From assembly GCF_050409585.1 (NCBI RefSeq), contig NZ_JBNUPE010000004.1, forward strand, positions 62,001-126,000: a stretch of 64,000 nucleotides of DNA. The letters are read 5' to 3'. The notes below the pieces were generated by a model. It worked only from the letters and a program-made list of their open reading frames with translations. It made no database searches and had not been told where the DNA came from. Source of the DNA: Facklamia sp050409585. GTDB lineage: Bacteria; Bacillota; Bacilli; Lactobacillales; Aerococcaceae. Numbering within the stretch: position 1 is the first letter of the stretch; every line of letters starts with the position of its first letter. A program made the translations under genes and the position numbers. Of the stretch, positions 51,643 to 60,302 are shown one piece after another.

Positions 51643-52011
51643 ATGATTAAAGTATATGGTTTAAAGCAATGTTCAACTTGTCGCAAGATTATGAAGTATT
51701 TGCAGGAAAATGGTTTGGAATTGACTGAGATAGAAGATATTCGCGACAATCCCCCCTCTCTTTCGGAATTAAAAGTGGCTTATCAATCGACAGATGGCAA
51801 TATTCGCAAAATGCTAAATACTTCTGGACAGGTCTACCGAGATATGAAATTAAAAGACCGTTTAGATAGTATGTCTTCTGAAGAAGTTTTAAAGCTAATG
51901 AGTAAAAACGGTATGCTAATTAAAAGACCATTTTTAATTGAAAAAGAAAAGGCAAGTAGTGGTTCTAATTTAAAAATAATTAACCGAGTGTGGGAAATTA
52001 ACAAAGCTTAA
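51643..52011 (+). CDS. ArsC/Spx-family thioredoxin-fold protein
   Basis: This roughly 122-residue protein has CxxC at Cys10-Cys13 (LKQCSTCRK) and the ArsC-family segments EIEDIRDNPPSLSELKVAYQ and MSKNGMLIKRPFL. It belongs to the arsenate reductase/Spx/YusI group. The lack of the Spx RPI motif and the RPFL end fit a YusI/YffB-like reductase better than a global regulator. Two adjacent ATGs (51640, 51643) follow GGAGGG; I prefer the second for spacing. Confidence 0.83.
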   Translation: MIKVYGLKQCSTCRKIMKYLQENGLELTEIEDIRDNPPSLSELKVAYQSTDGNIRKMLNTSGQVYRDMKLKDRLDSMSSEEVLKLMSKNGMLIKRPFLIEKEKASSGSNLKIINRVWEINKA

Positions 52012-52016
52012 AACAT

Positions 52017-52056
52017 AAAAAGAGGTTATCAACTATATAGTGATAGCCTCTTTTTT
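52017..52056. terminator. Bidirectional terminator
   Basis: AAAAAGAGGTTATCA (52017-52030, approximate) pairs with TGATAGCCTCTTTTTT (52041-52056) with one mismatch. It separates the converging ArsC-like and TVP38 genes. Confidence 0.85.
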
Positions 52057-52657
52057 AAAAGAATGATGTTAACCAATGTAAAATATAAGTTGTTCCAAAA
52101 CCATAACAAGCTAAGGAAACAGGTTTGCCAAATAGCAAGGATAAAATGAAGTACTTGCGAGTCATAGTAGTGATTCCAGCTCCATAACAGAGAATATCAG
52201 CTGGCGAGAAGGGAAAAAACATTAAAAAAGTAAAAAGCCAATTTCCCATGTTTTTTCTTTCGTAAAGTCTGATCATTTTACCATAAGACTTATCGCCGAG
52301 TATGGCTCGGACAGTAGGTTTTCCATATCTTCTACCAATCCAAAAGTTGACCCAAGATCCGAGATAGATGGGTAACAAATTGAGGACGAAACCCCAAAAG
52401 GGACCAAAGGCTAAGATTCCGATGGGAATAGTAATCGCTCCCGGCATAACTGGAATAATGGTTTGGGCTATCTGAATGATAATAAAAATCAAGGGCGCCC
52501 AAAAGCCAAAACCTTTAATCATTACTAGCATTTTTCTCTCGTCGGTAAAAACACCTGCTTGAATTCCCCACATAACTAATATGAAAGTAACTATGAGTCC
52601 CAAAATATTGAGGAAATGCATCCATTTTCGGGTTAAAATTTGTCTTTTTTCATCCAT
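52055..52657 (-). CDS. TVP38/TMEM64 (VTT-domain) membrane protein, YdjX/YdjZ-like
   Basis: This 200-residue protein has five to six membrane segments. VMPGAITIPIGILAFGPFWG then GSWVNFWIGRRYGKPTVRAI is the TVP38/VTT core (VxP..F..G..G...G...G..ARYG). The E. coli members YdjX and YdjZ sit next to the ynjABCDE genes, and homologues of those follow here, so it may belong to the same functional unit. Its biochemical role is unknown; VTT proteins have been proposed as transporters or scramblases. It is divergent in sense from arsC and downstream of the LysR gene. Confidence 0.85.
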   Translation of the reverse strand: MDEKRQILTRKWMHFLNILGLIVTFILVMWGIQAGVFTDERKMLVMIKGFGFWAPLIFIIIQIAQTIIPVMPGAITIPIGILAFGPFWGFVLNLLPIYLGSWVNFWIGRRYGKPTVRAILGDKSYGKMIRLYERKNMGNWLFTFLMFFPFSPADILCYGAGITTMTRKYFILSLLFGKPVSLACYGFGTTYILHWLTSFF

Positions 52658-52746
52658 CGGGTCACACTCCTCAAAAACATTTTAACATATGTTGATGATA
52701 TGACAATCATAGATGAAAATTAACCAAAATCAGACAGACTTAAGTC

Positions 52747-53682
52747 TTAATTAATTGATTGATCGGACTGAAAAGGTTCAACCGATAATTGATAGTTACG
52801 AATATAATTGATAAAGTTTTTAACGGATTCAGGAAGGTGTGTATTTTTACGATAAACCAAGTAAAAGTTTCGTATAGAATTCACTCCTTCAATATCGAAG
52901 GTTAAAACTTCTTTATGTTTCACATCAGGCTGAACAGCTAGCTCTGATAGAATGGAAATCCCAACCCCCAACTTAATAAATTGTTTTATCGTTTCATTAT
53001 TATTTACTTCAAAAACTTTATTCAGTTTGAGTGGATCGATATCCAACTCTCTCAGTATCAATGCTGATTCTTTAAGTGTTCCTGAACCTTCCTCGCGAGT
53101 AATGAAAGGTTTTTCTAAGATCTTCTTAATTGGATAAGCTGTTTCTTTATATTGTATGAATTCTTGATTATAAGGGGTAACAATGACTAATTTATCCGAA
53201 AAGAGCTTCTCAAAAGTCAAGTTACTATTCATCGATTGAGAGCCAACAATACCAATATTTAAAGACCCTAGGGCAATATCATTAATAATATCAATGGTAT
53301 CACTTTGGTGAAGGGAGACCCGCATCTCTTTATTATCTTTGGCAAATTCCGAAAGAGCTAACGGAAGAAGATAAGAAGCAGCAATGGATGAGGCACCGAT
53401 TGTGATTTCATGGTTGTTTCTTTGAGAAAAGGTGGTTTCAATGTTACGTGACATTTTTAATAAGGATTGTGCGTACTTATAAAATTCCTGTCCTTGGGTA
53501 GTTAATTCATGGCTTTTAGTTGTGCGTGAAATTAATTCGATGCCTAATTCATTTTCCAATTGTTTAATGTGCAAAGAGACAGTTGGTTGAGAGAGGTAGA
53601 GTTGGTTAGCAGCTTCTGAAAAACTACCCCATTCTACTATTGTTATAAAGGTTTGGATTTGTTTTAATTCCACAAAAGTCAC
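52747..53682 (-). CDS. LysR-family transcriptional regulator
   Basis: This roughly 311-residue regulator has an N-terminal winged helix (ELKQIQTFITIVEWGSFSEA, LYLSQPTVSLHIKQLENELG) and a periplasmic-binding-type effector domain (about 90-300; EITIGASSIAASYLLPLALS is the typical linker strand). It resembles the CysL/CbbR group. The start is a GTG, either 53682 or 53673; the latter gives the usual MELKQ start. It lies between the TVP38 and cysteine-desulfurase-like genes and is the obvious candidate regulator of the sulfur/selenium cluster. Confidence 0.88.
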   Translation of the reverse strand: MTFVELKQIQTFITIVEWGSFSEAANQLYLSQPTVSLHIKQLENELGIELISRTTKSHELTTQGQEFYKYAQSLLKMSRNIETTFSQRNNHEITIGASSIAASYLLPLALSEFAKDNKEMRVSLHQSDTIDIINDIALGSLNIGIVGSQSMNSNLTFEKLFSDKLVIVTPYNQEFIQYKETAYPIKKILEKPFITREEGSGTLKESALILRELDIDPLKLNKVFEVNNNETIKQFIKLGVGISILSELAVQPDVKHKEVLTFDIEGVNSIRNFYLVYRKNTHLPESVKNFINYIRNYQLSVEPFQSDQSIN

Positions 53683-53777
53683 TACTTTCTGATATCGATT
53701 TAATATTGATTTTTGATTTTAAGGTGAGAGAGGTATTTATTAGAAAAAATAATAAATAATTGTCGAATCGTTTAAAA

Positions 53778-54926
53778 TTACTCAGATAGATCTTTTTGAA
53801 TGTCTTTAAGACATTCAACGGCGACCATGAGGTCTTCTTTTTTCGTATAATGCGATAGTGAGAATCGCACAACTCCTTGTTCCTTGGTTCCTAATGCTTC
53901 ATGCATTAAAGGAGCACAGTGACCACCACCTCGTGTTATAATTTCAGCTCGGCCAATCAGTTCTTCAACTACGATGGCCGAGTCAAAATCGCCTAGATTA
54001 ATTGAAAGAATTCCACAGCGGTCTACAGTAGGATTAAAATGACCATAAAATTTTATTTGGGGAATGGATTGAAGTTCCTTATAAAAGATGTTTAAGAGAT
54101 TCCTTTCATAATCTCTTACTTTATTCACTCCATAATCAATTAAATAATTTACACCTGCTGCAAGACCAGCAATTCCATGACTATTTAAAGTTCCGGCTTC
54201 TAAGCGTGAGGGGTAATCAAGAGGTTGATGATGACTAAAGGTATCAATGCCTGTTCCACCTGATTTTAGTGGATGAATCTCTACATCTGGGTGAACATAT
54301 ATACCACCAGTTCCTTGCGGACCTAAAAGACTTTTATGTCCTGTAAAACAAAGAACATCTATGTCCAAAGCTTCTACGTCGATAGGTATACAGCCAATTG
54401 TCTGTGAGGCATCTACAATACCTAAAAGATTGTGTTGGTGTAGAATTTGAGTGATTTCCTTGATCGGATTAATGTCACCAGTAACATTGGAAGCATGAGT
54501 GATGACCATTCCTTTAGTGTTGCTTTGAATGGTATTATTTACTGTTGCCGGATCAATAATTCCTTTCGAATTGATGCCTAAAATAGTCAGTTCAAGACCA
54601 TTTTCTTCTAGTTCATAGAGAGGTCTTAGAACGGAATTATGTTCCATGACAGTCGTAATAACATGGTCACCTTTCTTAAATAATCCTTTAATAACTGTAT
54701 TTAAACTATCTGTAGCGTTATGAGTGAAAATTATTTGCCGAGGGTCTTTGCCGTTAATCAATTGATTCAAAGATTGACGGGCTTGAAAAATGCTTCGAGA
54801 AGCTTGCATGGCTGAATCCGAAGAACCTCTGCCAGCATTGCCAGAATGCTGAATGGCGTCAATGACCGCATCAATGACTACTTGAGGTTTATTTAGGGAA
54901 GTGGCTGCATTATCTAAATAAATCAT
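53778..54926 (-). CDS. Class V aminotransferase, cysteine desulfurase/selenocysteine lyase-like (EF2568 type)
   Basis: This 382-residue PLP enzyme has a short N-terminus (MIYLDNAATSLNKP, then GNAGRGSSDSAMQASRSIF), cofactor-stacking His96 (MEHNSVLRP), PLP lysine Lys198 (FTGHKSLLGPQG) and catalytic-loop Cys337 (TRGGGHCAPLMHEALGT). These fit the TIGR01977/EF2568 subfamily, which is related to cysteine desulfurases and selenocysteine lyases and accompanies selenium genes in Enterococcus. It should release S0 or Se0 from an amino-acid substrate. It is divergent from the secreted rhodanese gene. Confidence 0.88.
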   Translation of the reverse strand: MIYLDNAATSLNKPQVVIDAVIDAIQHSGNAGRGSSDSAMQASRSIFQARQSLNQLINGKDPRQIIFTHNATDSLNTVIKGLFKKGDHVITTVMEHNSVLRPLYELEENGLELTILGINSKGIIDPATVNNTIQSNTKGMVITHASNVTGDINPIKEITQILHQHNLLGIVDASQTIGCIPIDVEALDIDVLCFTGHKSLLGPQGTGGIYVHPDVEIHPLKSGGTGIDTFSHHQPLDYPSRLEAGTLNSHGIAGLAAGVNYLIDYGVNKVRDYERNLLNIFYKELQSIPQIKFYGHFNPTVDRCGILSINLGDFDSAIVVEELIGRAEIITRGGGHCAPLMHEALGTKEQGVVRFSLSHYTKKEDLMVAVECLKDIQKDLSE

Positions 54927-55019
54927 AAGATCTTCTCCTCTTTAAAATTTATATTATCATTCCCATTATATCTTAATAGATAAGGGCCTTCATGGTTAAT
55001 TTGAATTGATATCGCTTTC

Positions 55020-55034
55020 ATCAGTTATTCTGAT
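55020..55034. promoter_or_regulatory. Candidate LysR-type operator
   Basis: ATCAG-TTATT-CTGAT is a perfect 5-5-5 inverted repeat of the T-N11-A form, placed in the divergent region between the desulfurase-like and rhodanese genes. It lies 28 bases upstream of the rhodanese -35. Confidence 0.45.
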
Positions 55035-55061
55035 AAATGCTCAAGGCTGTTCTAACAAAGC

Positions 55062-55090
55062 TTGTCGGTGCATATTTGAAGTGATATGAT
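55062..55090 (+). promoter_or_regulatory. Promoter of the rhodanese gene
   Basis: TTGTCG (55062-55067) and TATGAT (55085-55090) are 17 bases apart, with TATATAAGGAGG and the ATG about 35 bases downstream. Confidence 0.55.
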
Positions 55091-55125
55091 TAGCCAGTAA
55101 AAAAATATATATAAGGAGGTGTCTT

Positions 55126-56205
55126 ATGAAAAAAATGTTTTCATGGTTGATGTTGACTGTATTATTTGTTGGGCTTATGCAACCATTTGCTAGAATTAAT
55201 GCTGAAGATGAAGTTGAAGAAAACACTACCGAAGCTTCAAGTGAGGAGCAATACCCTGTCGATCCGGACAAACAAGTTTATGTTGATGCAGAATGGATTA
55301 AAAATGTCTTAGATGGTAATTCAGACATTGAAAAATATGTATTGGCGGAAGTCACTTGGGGCGAAGCCGATGCAAGTCCAGATTATTTGAGAAAACACTT
55401 GCCTGGAGCGATTCATATTAATACGGATTCGGTTGAAGAGGGTCCTGTATGGAATTTGCGATCTGCCGAAGAAATTGAAGAATCTTTATTAAAATATGGG
55501 ATTGATAAAGATACGACGTTGATTTTATATGGACCTGATACAGGTGTAGACCGTGTAGCTTATGCTGCATTGTACACAGGAGTTGAATCCGTTAAAATTC
55601 TAGATGGCGGCTTAGCTATTTGGGAAGCAGCAGGTTACGAAATAGAAGAAGGTGAAGTGGTCCCTGCAGCTGTTAAAGAATTTGGAGTCGAAGTGCCTGC
55701 TCATTCTGAATATCTTATATCTTTAGATGATACTGTGGATGCTTTAACTAATAATGACAACTTTCGCTTAGTCTCTCTACGTTCTGAAAATGAATGGTTA
55801 GGTATAGAATCAGGATACTCTTATATTCCTAAAGCGGGAGAACCTAAAGGAGCAGTTTGGGGACGTCCATTATTGAGGGGCTCTGGAGAAGCTAATAGTT
55901 CAGGAATGGAAGATTTTAAAAATGAAGACGGTACAAATAAAAGCTTCGATGAGATTTTGGCTTTTTGGCAAGAAGAAGGTTTTGATGTTGAAAATGATTT
56001 AACCTTTTATTGTGGAACTGGTTGGAGATCTAGCCTTCCATTCTTGTTGATGTATGAGCGGGGTTTAGATGTTACCATGTTTGATGGTGGATGGAATGAA
56101 TGGCAAATGAATGATGATTTGGAAGTTCAAATTGGTGATCCTCAATCAGATTCGGTAAAATATAAAACAGTTGGAGATTTAGAAGAAGGAAAAGAAACCA
56201 ATTAG
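55126..56205 (+). CDS. Secreted rhodanese-type sulfurtransferase, YnjE-like
   Basis: This 359-residue exported protein has a signal peptide (core about 6-20, likely cleavage after INA at 26, no lipobox) and two rhodanese modules. The first (about 48-175) lacks a catalytic cysteine (YGPDTG at its loop). The second (about 195-330) has the six-residue-type loop with Cys296 in YCGTGWRSS, which resembles E. coli YnjE. It would move a sulfane sulfur between thiosulfate-like donors and acceptors outside the membrane. ATG follows AAGGAGG. A hairpin separates it from the ABC genes. Confidence 0.87.
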   Translation: MKKMFSWLMLTVLFVGLMQPFARINAEDEVEENTTEASSEEQYPVDPDKQVYVDAEWIKNVLDGNSDIEKYVLAEVTWGEADASPDYLRKHLPGAIHINTDSVEEGPVWNLRSAEEIEESLLKYGIDKDTTLILYGPDTGVDRVAYAALYTGVESVKILDGGLAIWEAAGYEIEEGEVVPAAVKEFGVEVPAHSEYLISLDDTVDALTNNDNFRLVSLRSENEWLGIESGYSYIPKAGEPKGAVWGRPLLRGSGEANSSGMEDFKNEDGTNKSFDEILAFWQEEGFDVENDLTFYCGTGWRSSLPFLLMYERGLDVTMFDGGWNEWQMNDDLEVQIGDPQSDSVKYKTVGDLEEGKETN

Positions 56206-56228
56206 AAAGCATCTTCAAAAATACAAGG

Positions 56229-56265
56229 AAGCGTGCTCGCCATTGACGACGAGCATGCTTTTTAT
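56229..56265 (+). terminator. Terminator or attenuator between rhodanese and ABC genes
   Basis: AAGCGTGCTCG (56229-56239) pairs with CGAGCATGCTT (56250-56260, one G-T pair), followed by TTTATT. It ends 15 bases before the next start codon, so it can reduce read-through into the ABC operon. Confidence 0.75.
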
Positions 56266-56279
56266 TAAGGAGAATATTA

Positions 56280-57506
56280 ATGAAAAAAATTCTAAAATTA
56301 TTAAGTTTAGCTGTTATAACCAGTTTAATAGTCAATACTACATATGTTTTTGCCAATGAGGGAGGCCCATTAAACAACTTATCTTTTGAAGAAATAGTAG
56401 AGCAAGCAAAAGGAAGTGAAGTTAATTTTTATGGATGGGGCGGCGATGAAAAGCTTAACCAGTGGTTAGATGAAGTATATGGACCAAGACTTAAAGAAAA
56501 ATATGATATTACGTTAAACCGTATTCCGATGGATATCGATCAAATTTTGAGTCAATTAGTGAGTGAGAAGCAAGCTCAAACTAGCGAAAGTGAAATGGAT
56601 ATGATTTGGATCAATGGCGAGAATTTTAAATCTGCTCGAGAAAATGAACTCTTATATGGTCCATTCACAGAAATTTTACCAAATTATCAAGAATTTCTAG
56701 ATATAGAAGATATAGAAAACAATCAGGATTTTGGCTATCCAATTGAAGGTTTTGAAGCTCCTTACTCAAAATCTCAGCTTGTTTTAATTAAAGATTCAGA
56801 AGTAACTAAAGAAACTCCTACAGATGCTGAATCCTTGTTAGCATATGTAAAAGAAAATCCTGGAAGCTTTACTTATCCGGCATTGCCAGATTTTACCGGT
56901 TCCGCTTTTGTTCGGAATATTATCTATGAATTTGTTGATTATCAAGAATTTCAAAAGATGGAAACAGATAAAGAAGAGCTGAAAGTTCTCATTCAACCGG
57001 CTTTGGATTACTTAAATGAATTGGCTCCTTATTTATGGAGTGAGGGGAAAACTTATCCAAGCGATGGTCCTGCCTTAAACAATTTATTTATGGATGGAGA
57101 AGTTGCTTTTCATATCAACTATAACGCTTATGAAATTGCTCGATCAATTGAACAGGGAATGTATCCATCGACTGCCCAATCATTTGTTTTTGAAAAGGGC
57201 ACAATAGGTAATACTAACTTTATAGCAATTGGTAAAAATGCATCACACAAAGCAGCCGCTATGGTAGCAATAAATGAAATGCTATCGCCAGAAATGCAAT
57301 TATCAAAATACGAACACCTCGGTCTAATTCCGGTAATCGATAATGATAAATTAAATGATCAATTAAAAGCAGACTTTGAGGAAGTAGAAATTGGCGAGGG
57401 GATAATACCACAAGAACAACTTTTATCTAAGCGACTGCCAGAAATGCCCGCACAATTAGTGCCTTTGATCGAAGAAATTTGGCTAGATGAAGTGGCAGGA
57501 AAATAA
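56280..57506 (+). CDS. YnjB-like ABC substrate-binding protein, no lipobox
   Basis: This 408-residue exported protein matches the COG4134/YnjB family: GSEVNFYGWGGDEKLNQWLD (about 50-69) near the N-terminus, DMIWINGENFKSARENELLY, APYSKSQLVLI and FLTDGEVAF-type segment LFMDGEVAFHINYN. The signal peptide (core about 7-22, cleavage likely after VFA at 25) has no cysteine, unusual for a Gram-positive binding protein. The E. coli homologue lies next to ynjC, ynjD and ynjE, as here. Its ligand is not known. ATG follows AAGGAG. Confidence 0.87.
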   Translation: MKKILKLLSLAVITSLIVNTTYVFANEGGPLNNLSFEEIVEQAKGSEVNFYGWGGDEKLNQWLDEVYGPRLKEKYDITLNRIPMDIDQILSQLVSEKQAQTSESEMDMIWINGENFKSARENELLYGPFTEILPNYQEFLDIEDIENNQDFGYPIEGFEAPYSKSQLVLIKDSEVTKETPTDAESLLAYVKENPGSFTYPALPDFTGSAFVRNIIYEFVDYQEFQKMETDKEELKVLIQPALDYLNELAPYLWSEGKTYPSDGPALNNLFMDGEVAFHINYNAYEIARSIEQGMYPSTAQSFVFEKGTIGNTNFIAIGKNASHKAAAMVAINEMLSPEMQLSKYEHLGLIPVIDNDKLNDQLKADFEEVEIGEGIIPQEQLLSKRLPEMPAQLVPLIEEIWLDEVAGK

Positions 57507-57507
57507 A

Positions 57508-58413
57508 ATGGAGCTTACGAAGAAGCGTTTTTATGCAGTTCTCTTATTTATGCCTCAGTTCATTTTAAGTTTGTTTTTACTGTTAGGTGTAATGATTGGA
57601 ATAGTGCAGTCTTTTGGATACATTCCTTCTTTAAATTTAAATGAGTTCAGTCTGACTTACTATCAAGATTTATTAAATGACAAACAATTTAAGCAATCAG
57701 TGTTTTTTTCATTGAAAATTGCTTTTTATTCAGCTTTCCTTTCAACGATTATGGGTCTAGCTTGGGCTTACTTTTGGCTTGTTCAAGAAAAGTTAAGTAG
57801 ATGGCAACAGACGCTAGTAAAAATTCCTATAATTGTTCCTCATTTAGTGGTCGCACTGTTTACTTTACAACTGTTTGGACGAACCGGAATATTTGCACGA
57901 ATTTTATTTGCAATGGGAATTTCAAATGCCCAAGCTTGGTTTGATGCATTAATGTTTCAACCAAATGGTTGGGGCATTATTTTTTCTTTTATGTGGAAAG
58001 AAATTCCTTTTGTTTTATTTTATTGTTATCCTATAATAAGTTCAATCAATAATAAACTTGGCGAAGCTGCACAGACGCTTGGAGCCAGTCGCTTACAAAG
58101 TTTTATTAAGATTGTGCTACCCTTATCAAAAAACACAATCTTAGCTGCCTTTTTCATTATATTTATGTACGCTTTTGGTTCCTACGAGCTAGCAGCTTTA
58201 TTAGGACCAACTTTACCTAAGGCATTACCAATTGCAGCTTATCAAGCATATATGCATCCTGATTTAAGCCAACGACCTTTGGCAATGGCATATAATGGAA
58301 TTTTAATACTCATTAGTTTGATAGCCGTTGTAGTAATTTATCTGATAGCATTTTATCCACAACTAAAGAAACAACTATTCAGTGAAGAAAAGGTGGGTCG
58401 AGATGTATCGTAA
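57508..58413 (+). CDS. YnjC-like ABC permease, first subunit
   Basis: This 301-residue permease has six membrane helices and the BPD-type loop EAAQTLGASRLQSFIKIVLP (about 190-209). Its start ATG is one base after the binding-protein stop. It corresponds to the N-terminal half of E. coli YnjC, which is a single two-domain protein; here the halves are separate genes. With the second permease it forms the import channel. Confidence 0.87.
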   Translation: MELTKKRFYAVLLFMPQFILSLFLLLGVMIGIVQSFGYIPSLNLNEFSLTYYQDLLNDKQFKQSVFFSLKIAFYSAFLSTIMGLAWAYFWLVQEKLSRWQQTLVKIPIIVPHLVVALFTLQLFGRTGIFARILFAMGISNAQAWFDALMFQPNGWGIIFSFMWKEIPFVLFYCYPIISSINNKLGEAAQTLGASRLQSFIKIVLPLSKNTILAAFFIIFMYAFGSYELAALLGPTLPKALPIAAYQAYMHPDLSQRPLAMAYNGILILISLIAVVVIYLIAFYPQLKKQLFSEEKVGRDVS

Positions 58414-59197
58414 GACTATTCATTTCTTAATATTTATAGTTATTTTTTTGCCAATTAGTATTTTATTAATCTGGGCATTTACTGCTCGCTGGCCATGGCC
58501 TCATTTGATCCCGCACAATTTGTCCCTAAGAGGGTTTGAAAATCTGGTACGGCAACCTAATCAATTACTAACACTTATACTATCTTCAGTATTTATTTCG
58601 TCATGTGTAGCCATGCTGTCATCTTTGATTGCCTTAATGACTGCTAGAGCGACGGTAATGGCTAAAGGCTTCTTTAAGAATTTTATTCAGTTGACTATCG
58701 CCCTACCTTTTCTAATTCCTGTGATTGTTTTTGCTACAGGTATTCATCAAAAAATGTTTGAATGGGGCTGGGCTAATAAGCTTTGGGGCGTGATATTAGC
58801 CCATTTGATTTATTCCTTACCCTATGCTTCATACTTAGTGATTGATGCCTACCATGCGGTTGGCCTTCATTTAGAAGAGCAAGCATGGGTATTAGGAGCA
58901 AATAAGTTGGAAGCATTCTGGAAAATAACTTTTCCACTGCTGCTCCCTGTTCTTGCGACCAGTTTAGCTACGTCATTCATTGTTTCTTTTAGTCAGTATT
59001 TCCTGACTTTAATGATAGGTGGGGGGAAGATTCAAACCCTATCAGTAATTATTTTTCCTTATTTACAAAGAAACGATCGTACAATTGCTAGCATATACGC
59101 TTTGTTCTTTTTAATTATTAGCTTTTTAGTTATGGGACTACTCTCTTGGCTTTCCAATTTTTATCAAAGTAAATATGAAAAATTCGACTATTATTAG
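58403..59197 (+). CDS. YnjC-like ABC permease, second subunit
   Basis: This 264-residue permease has six membrane helices, starting RKTIHFLIFIVIFLPISILL, and the coupling loop EEQAWVLGANKLEAFWKITF (about 160-179). ATG 58403 follows AAGGTGGG and overlaps the first permease gene by 11 bases. It equals the C-terminal half of E. coli YnjC. Together with the first subunit, the YnjB-like protein and the YnjD-like ATPase it completes an importer. Confidence 0.87.
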   Translation: MYRKTIHFLIFIVIFLPISILLIWAFTARWPWPHLIPHNLSLRGFENLVRQPNQLLTLILSSVFISSCVAMLSSLIALMTARATVMAKGFFKNFIQLTIALPFLIPVIVFATGIHQKMFEWGWANKLWGVILAHLIYSLPYASYLVIDAYHAVGLHLEEQAWVLGANKLEAFWKITFPLLLPVLATSLATSFIVSFSQYFLTLMIGGGKIQTLSVIIFPYLQRNDRTIASIYALFFLIISFLVMGLLSWLSNFYQSKYEKFDYY

Positions 59198-59207
59198 GAG
59201 GTGAACC

Positions 59208-60248
59208 GTGTCTTTAATCATTAGAAATATATCAGTGAGTTTGGGTCATAACAAAGTCTTAAAAGAACTTAATCTTGAAGTTAAAAAAGGAGAGTATTTA
59301 GCTTTACTTGGGCCTTCTGGATCTGGAAAAACTACTTTTTTGAAAACACTAGCTGGACTAATTGAAAATGCTGAGGGAGATATTTTACTTAATCAAACTT
59401 CTATTATGAAAGAACCAAGTCATTCCCGTCCAGTTTCGGTGGTTTTTCAAGATTTAAGACTTTTTCCGCATTATAACGTTAAAGAAAATATTGCTTTTCC
59501 AATGAGGTTAAAGAAAATGAAAGCTAAAGAGATCGATGAGCGGGTAGCATCTTTATTGAATGATGTGCATTTACCTGGTTTACAAGCTTCTTCCATCCAT
59601 AAACTATCAGGTGGTCAACAACAAAGGGTAGCACTCGCAAGAGCCTTAGCCAATGAACCTCAGGTTCTTTTGTTGGATGAGCCTTTTTCCGGACTCGATG
59701 AGCCTCTTAGAAGGGAGATGGGCCAGTTAGTACATAACTTACATGTTAAAAAAGGGCTGGTAACCATCTTAGTGACACATGATAAGCGAGAAGCGGTACA
59801 ATTTGCTGATCGTATCGCTTTTCTGCATGAGGGTAATTTAGTGCAAGTGGATTATCCTAAAAATGTCTTTGATCATCCTAAAAATGAATATGTGGGTAGT
59901 TTCTTTGGAGTGTTGAACCGTTTAAAAGTTATTGAAGAAAGTAGAAAAGACTGGTTAGAGATGGATTTTAATGTTAAATTAAAAGACTATATTGGCAAAG
60001 AAATTTTTGTCAGACCAATTCGTGTGGAAGTTAAGACAGAACGTTTATTTTCCTCTTCCAGTCTCATTTTCCCTGCTAAACTAACCCATTTTTTTGAATA
60101 CCCAGAGTATGTAGATTTAAAATTTCAATTAATCAATTCAAGTGAACAATGGAGTGTCAATGTCTTGCACCAGTCATTAAAAGATTATAAAGTAGGCGAA
60201 AAATATTGGCTTTATGTTAATCATGCAGATATTATTAGTTTTGAATGA
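59208..60248 (+). CDS. YnjD-like ABC transporter ATP-binding protein
   Basis: This 346-residue ATPase starts at GTG after AGGAGGTGA. It has Walker A GPSGSGKTT (about 34-42), Q-loop VVFQDLRLFPHYNV, signature LSGGQQQR, Walker B VLLLDEPFSGLDEPL and an H-loop VTHDKREA. A C-terminal extension (about 235-346), with VRPIRVEVK and a TOBE-like strand pattern, is longer than in E. coli YnjD (about 217 residues) and could sense substrate. Last gene of the importer operon, ended by a strong terminator. Confidence 0.9.
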   Translation: MSLIIRNISVSLGHNKVLKELNLEVKKGEYLALLGPSGSGKTTFLKTLAGLIENAEGDILLNQTSIMKEPSHSRPVSVVFQDLRLFPHYNVKENIAFPMRLKKMKAKEIDERVASLLNDVHLPGLQASSIHKLSGGQQQRVALARALANEPQVLLLDEPFSGLDEPLRREMGQLVHNLHVKKGLVTILVTHDKREAVQFADRIAFLHEGNLVQVDYPKNVFDHPKNEYVGSFFGVLNRLKVIEESRKDWLEMDFNVKLKDYIGKEIFVRPIRVEVKTERLFSSSSLIFPAKLTHFFEYPEYVDLKFQLINSSEQWSVNVLHQSLKDYKVGEKYWLYVNHADIISFE

Positions 60249-60261
60249 TAGATTTAAATAG

Positions 60262-60290
60262 AAAAAGCCCAATTATAAGTTGGGCTTTTT
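60262..60290. terminator. Bidirectional terminator
   Basis: AAAAAGCCCAA (60262-60272) pairs with TTGGGCTTTTT (60280-60290). It ends the YnjD-like gene and the converging tandem rhodanese gene. Confidence 0.88.
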
Positions 60291-60302
60291 GCTTACAATC
60301 GT

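Noticed and set aside
51643..52011. Spx global regulator
   Set aside because: It has CxxC but lacks the clear Spx features such as the RPI motif and the usual length of about 131 residues; a YusI/ArsC-like reductase fits better.
56280..60248. Reading the ABC operon as an iron, thiamine or spermidine importer
   Set aside because: The ATPase and permeases resemble those groups generally, but the binding protein fits the YnjB family and the flanking rhodaneses point to sulfur or selenium. The ligand is left open.
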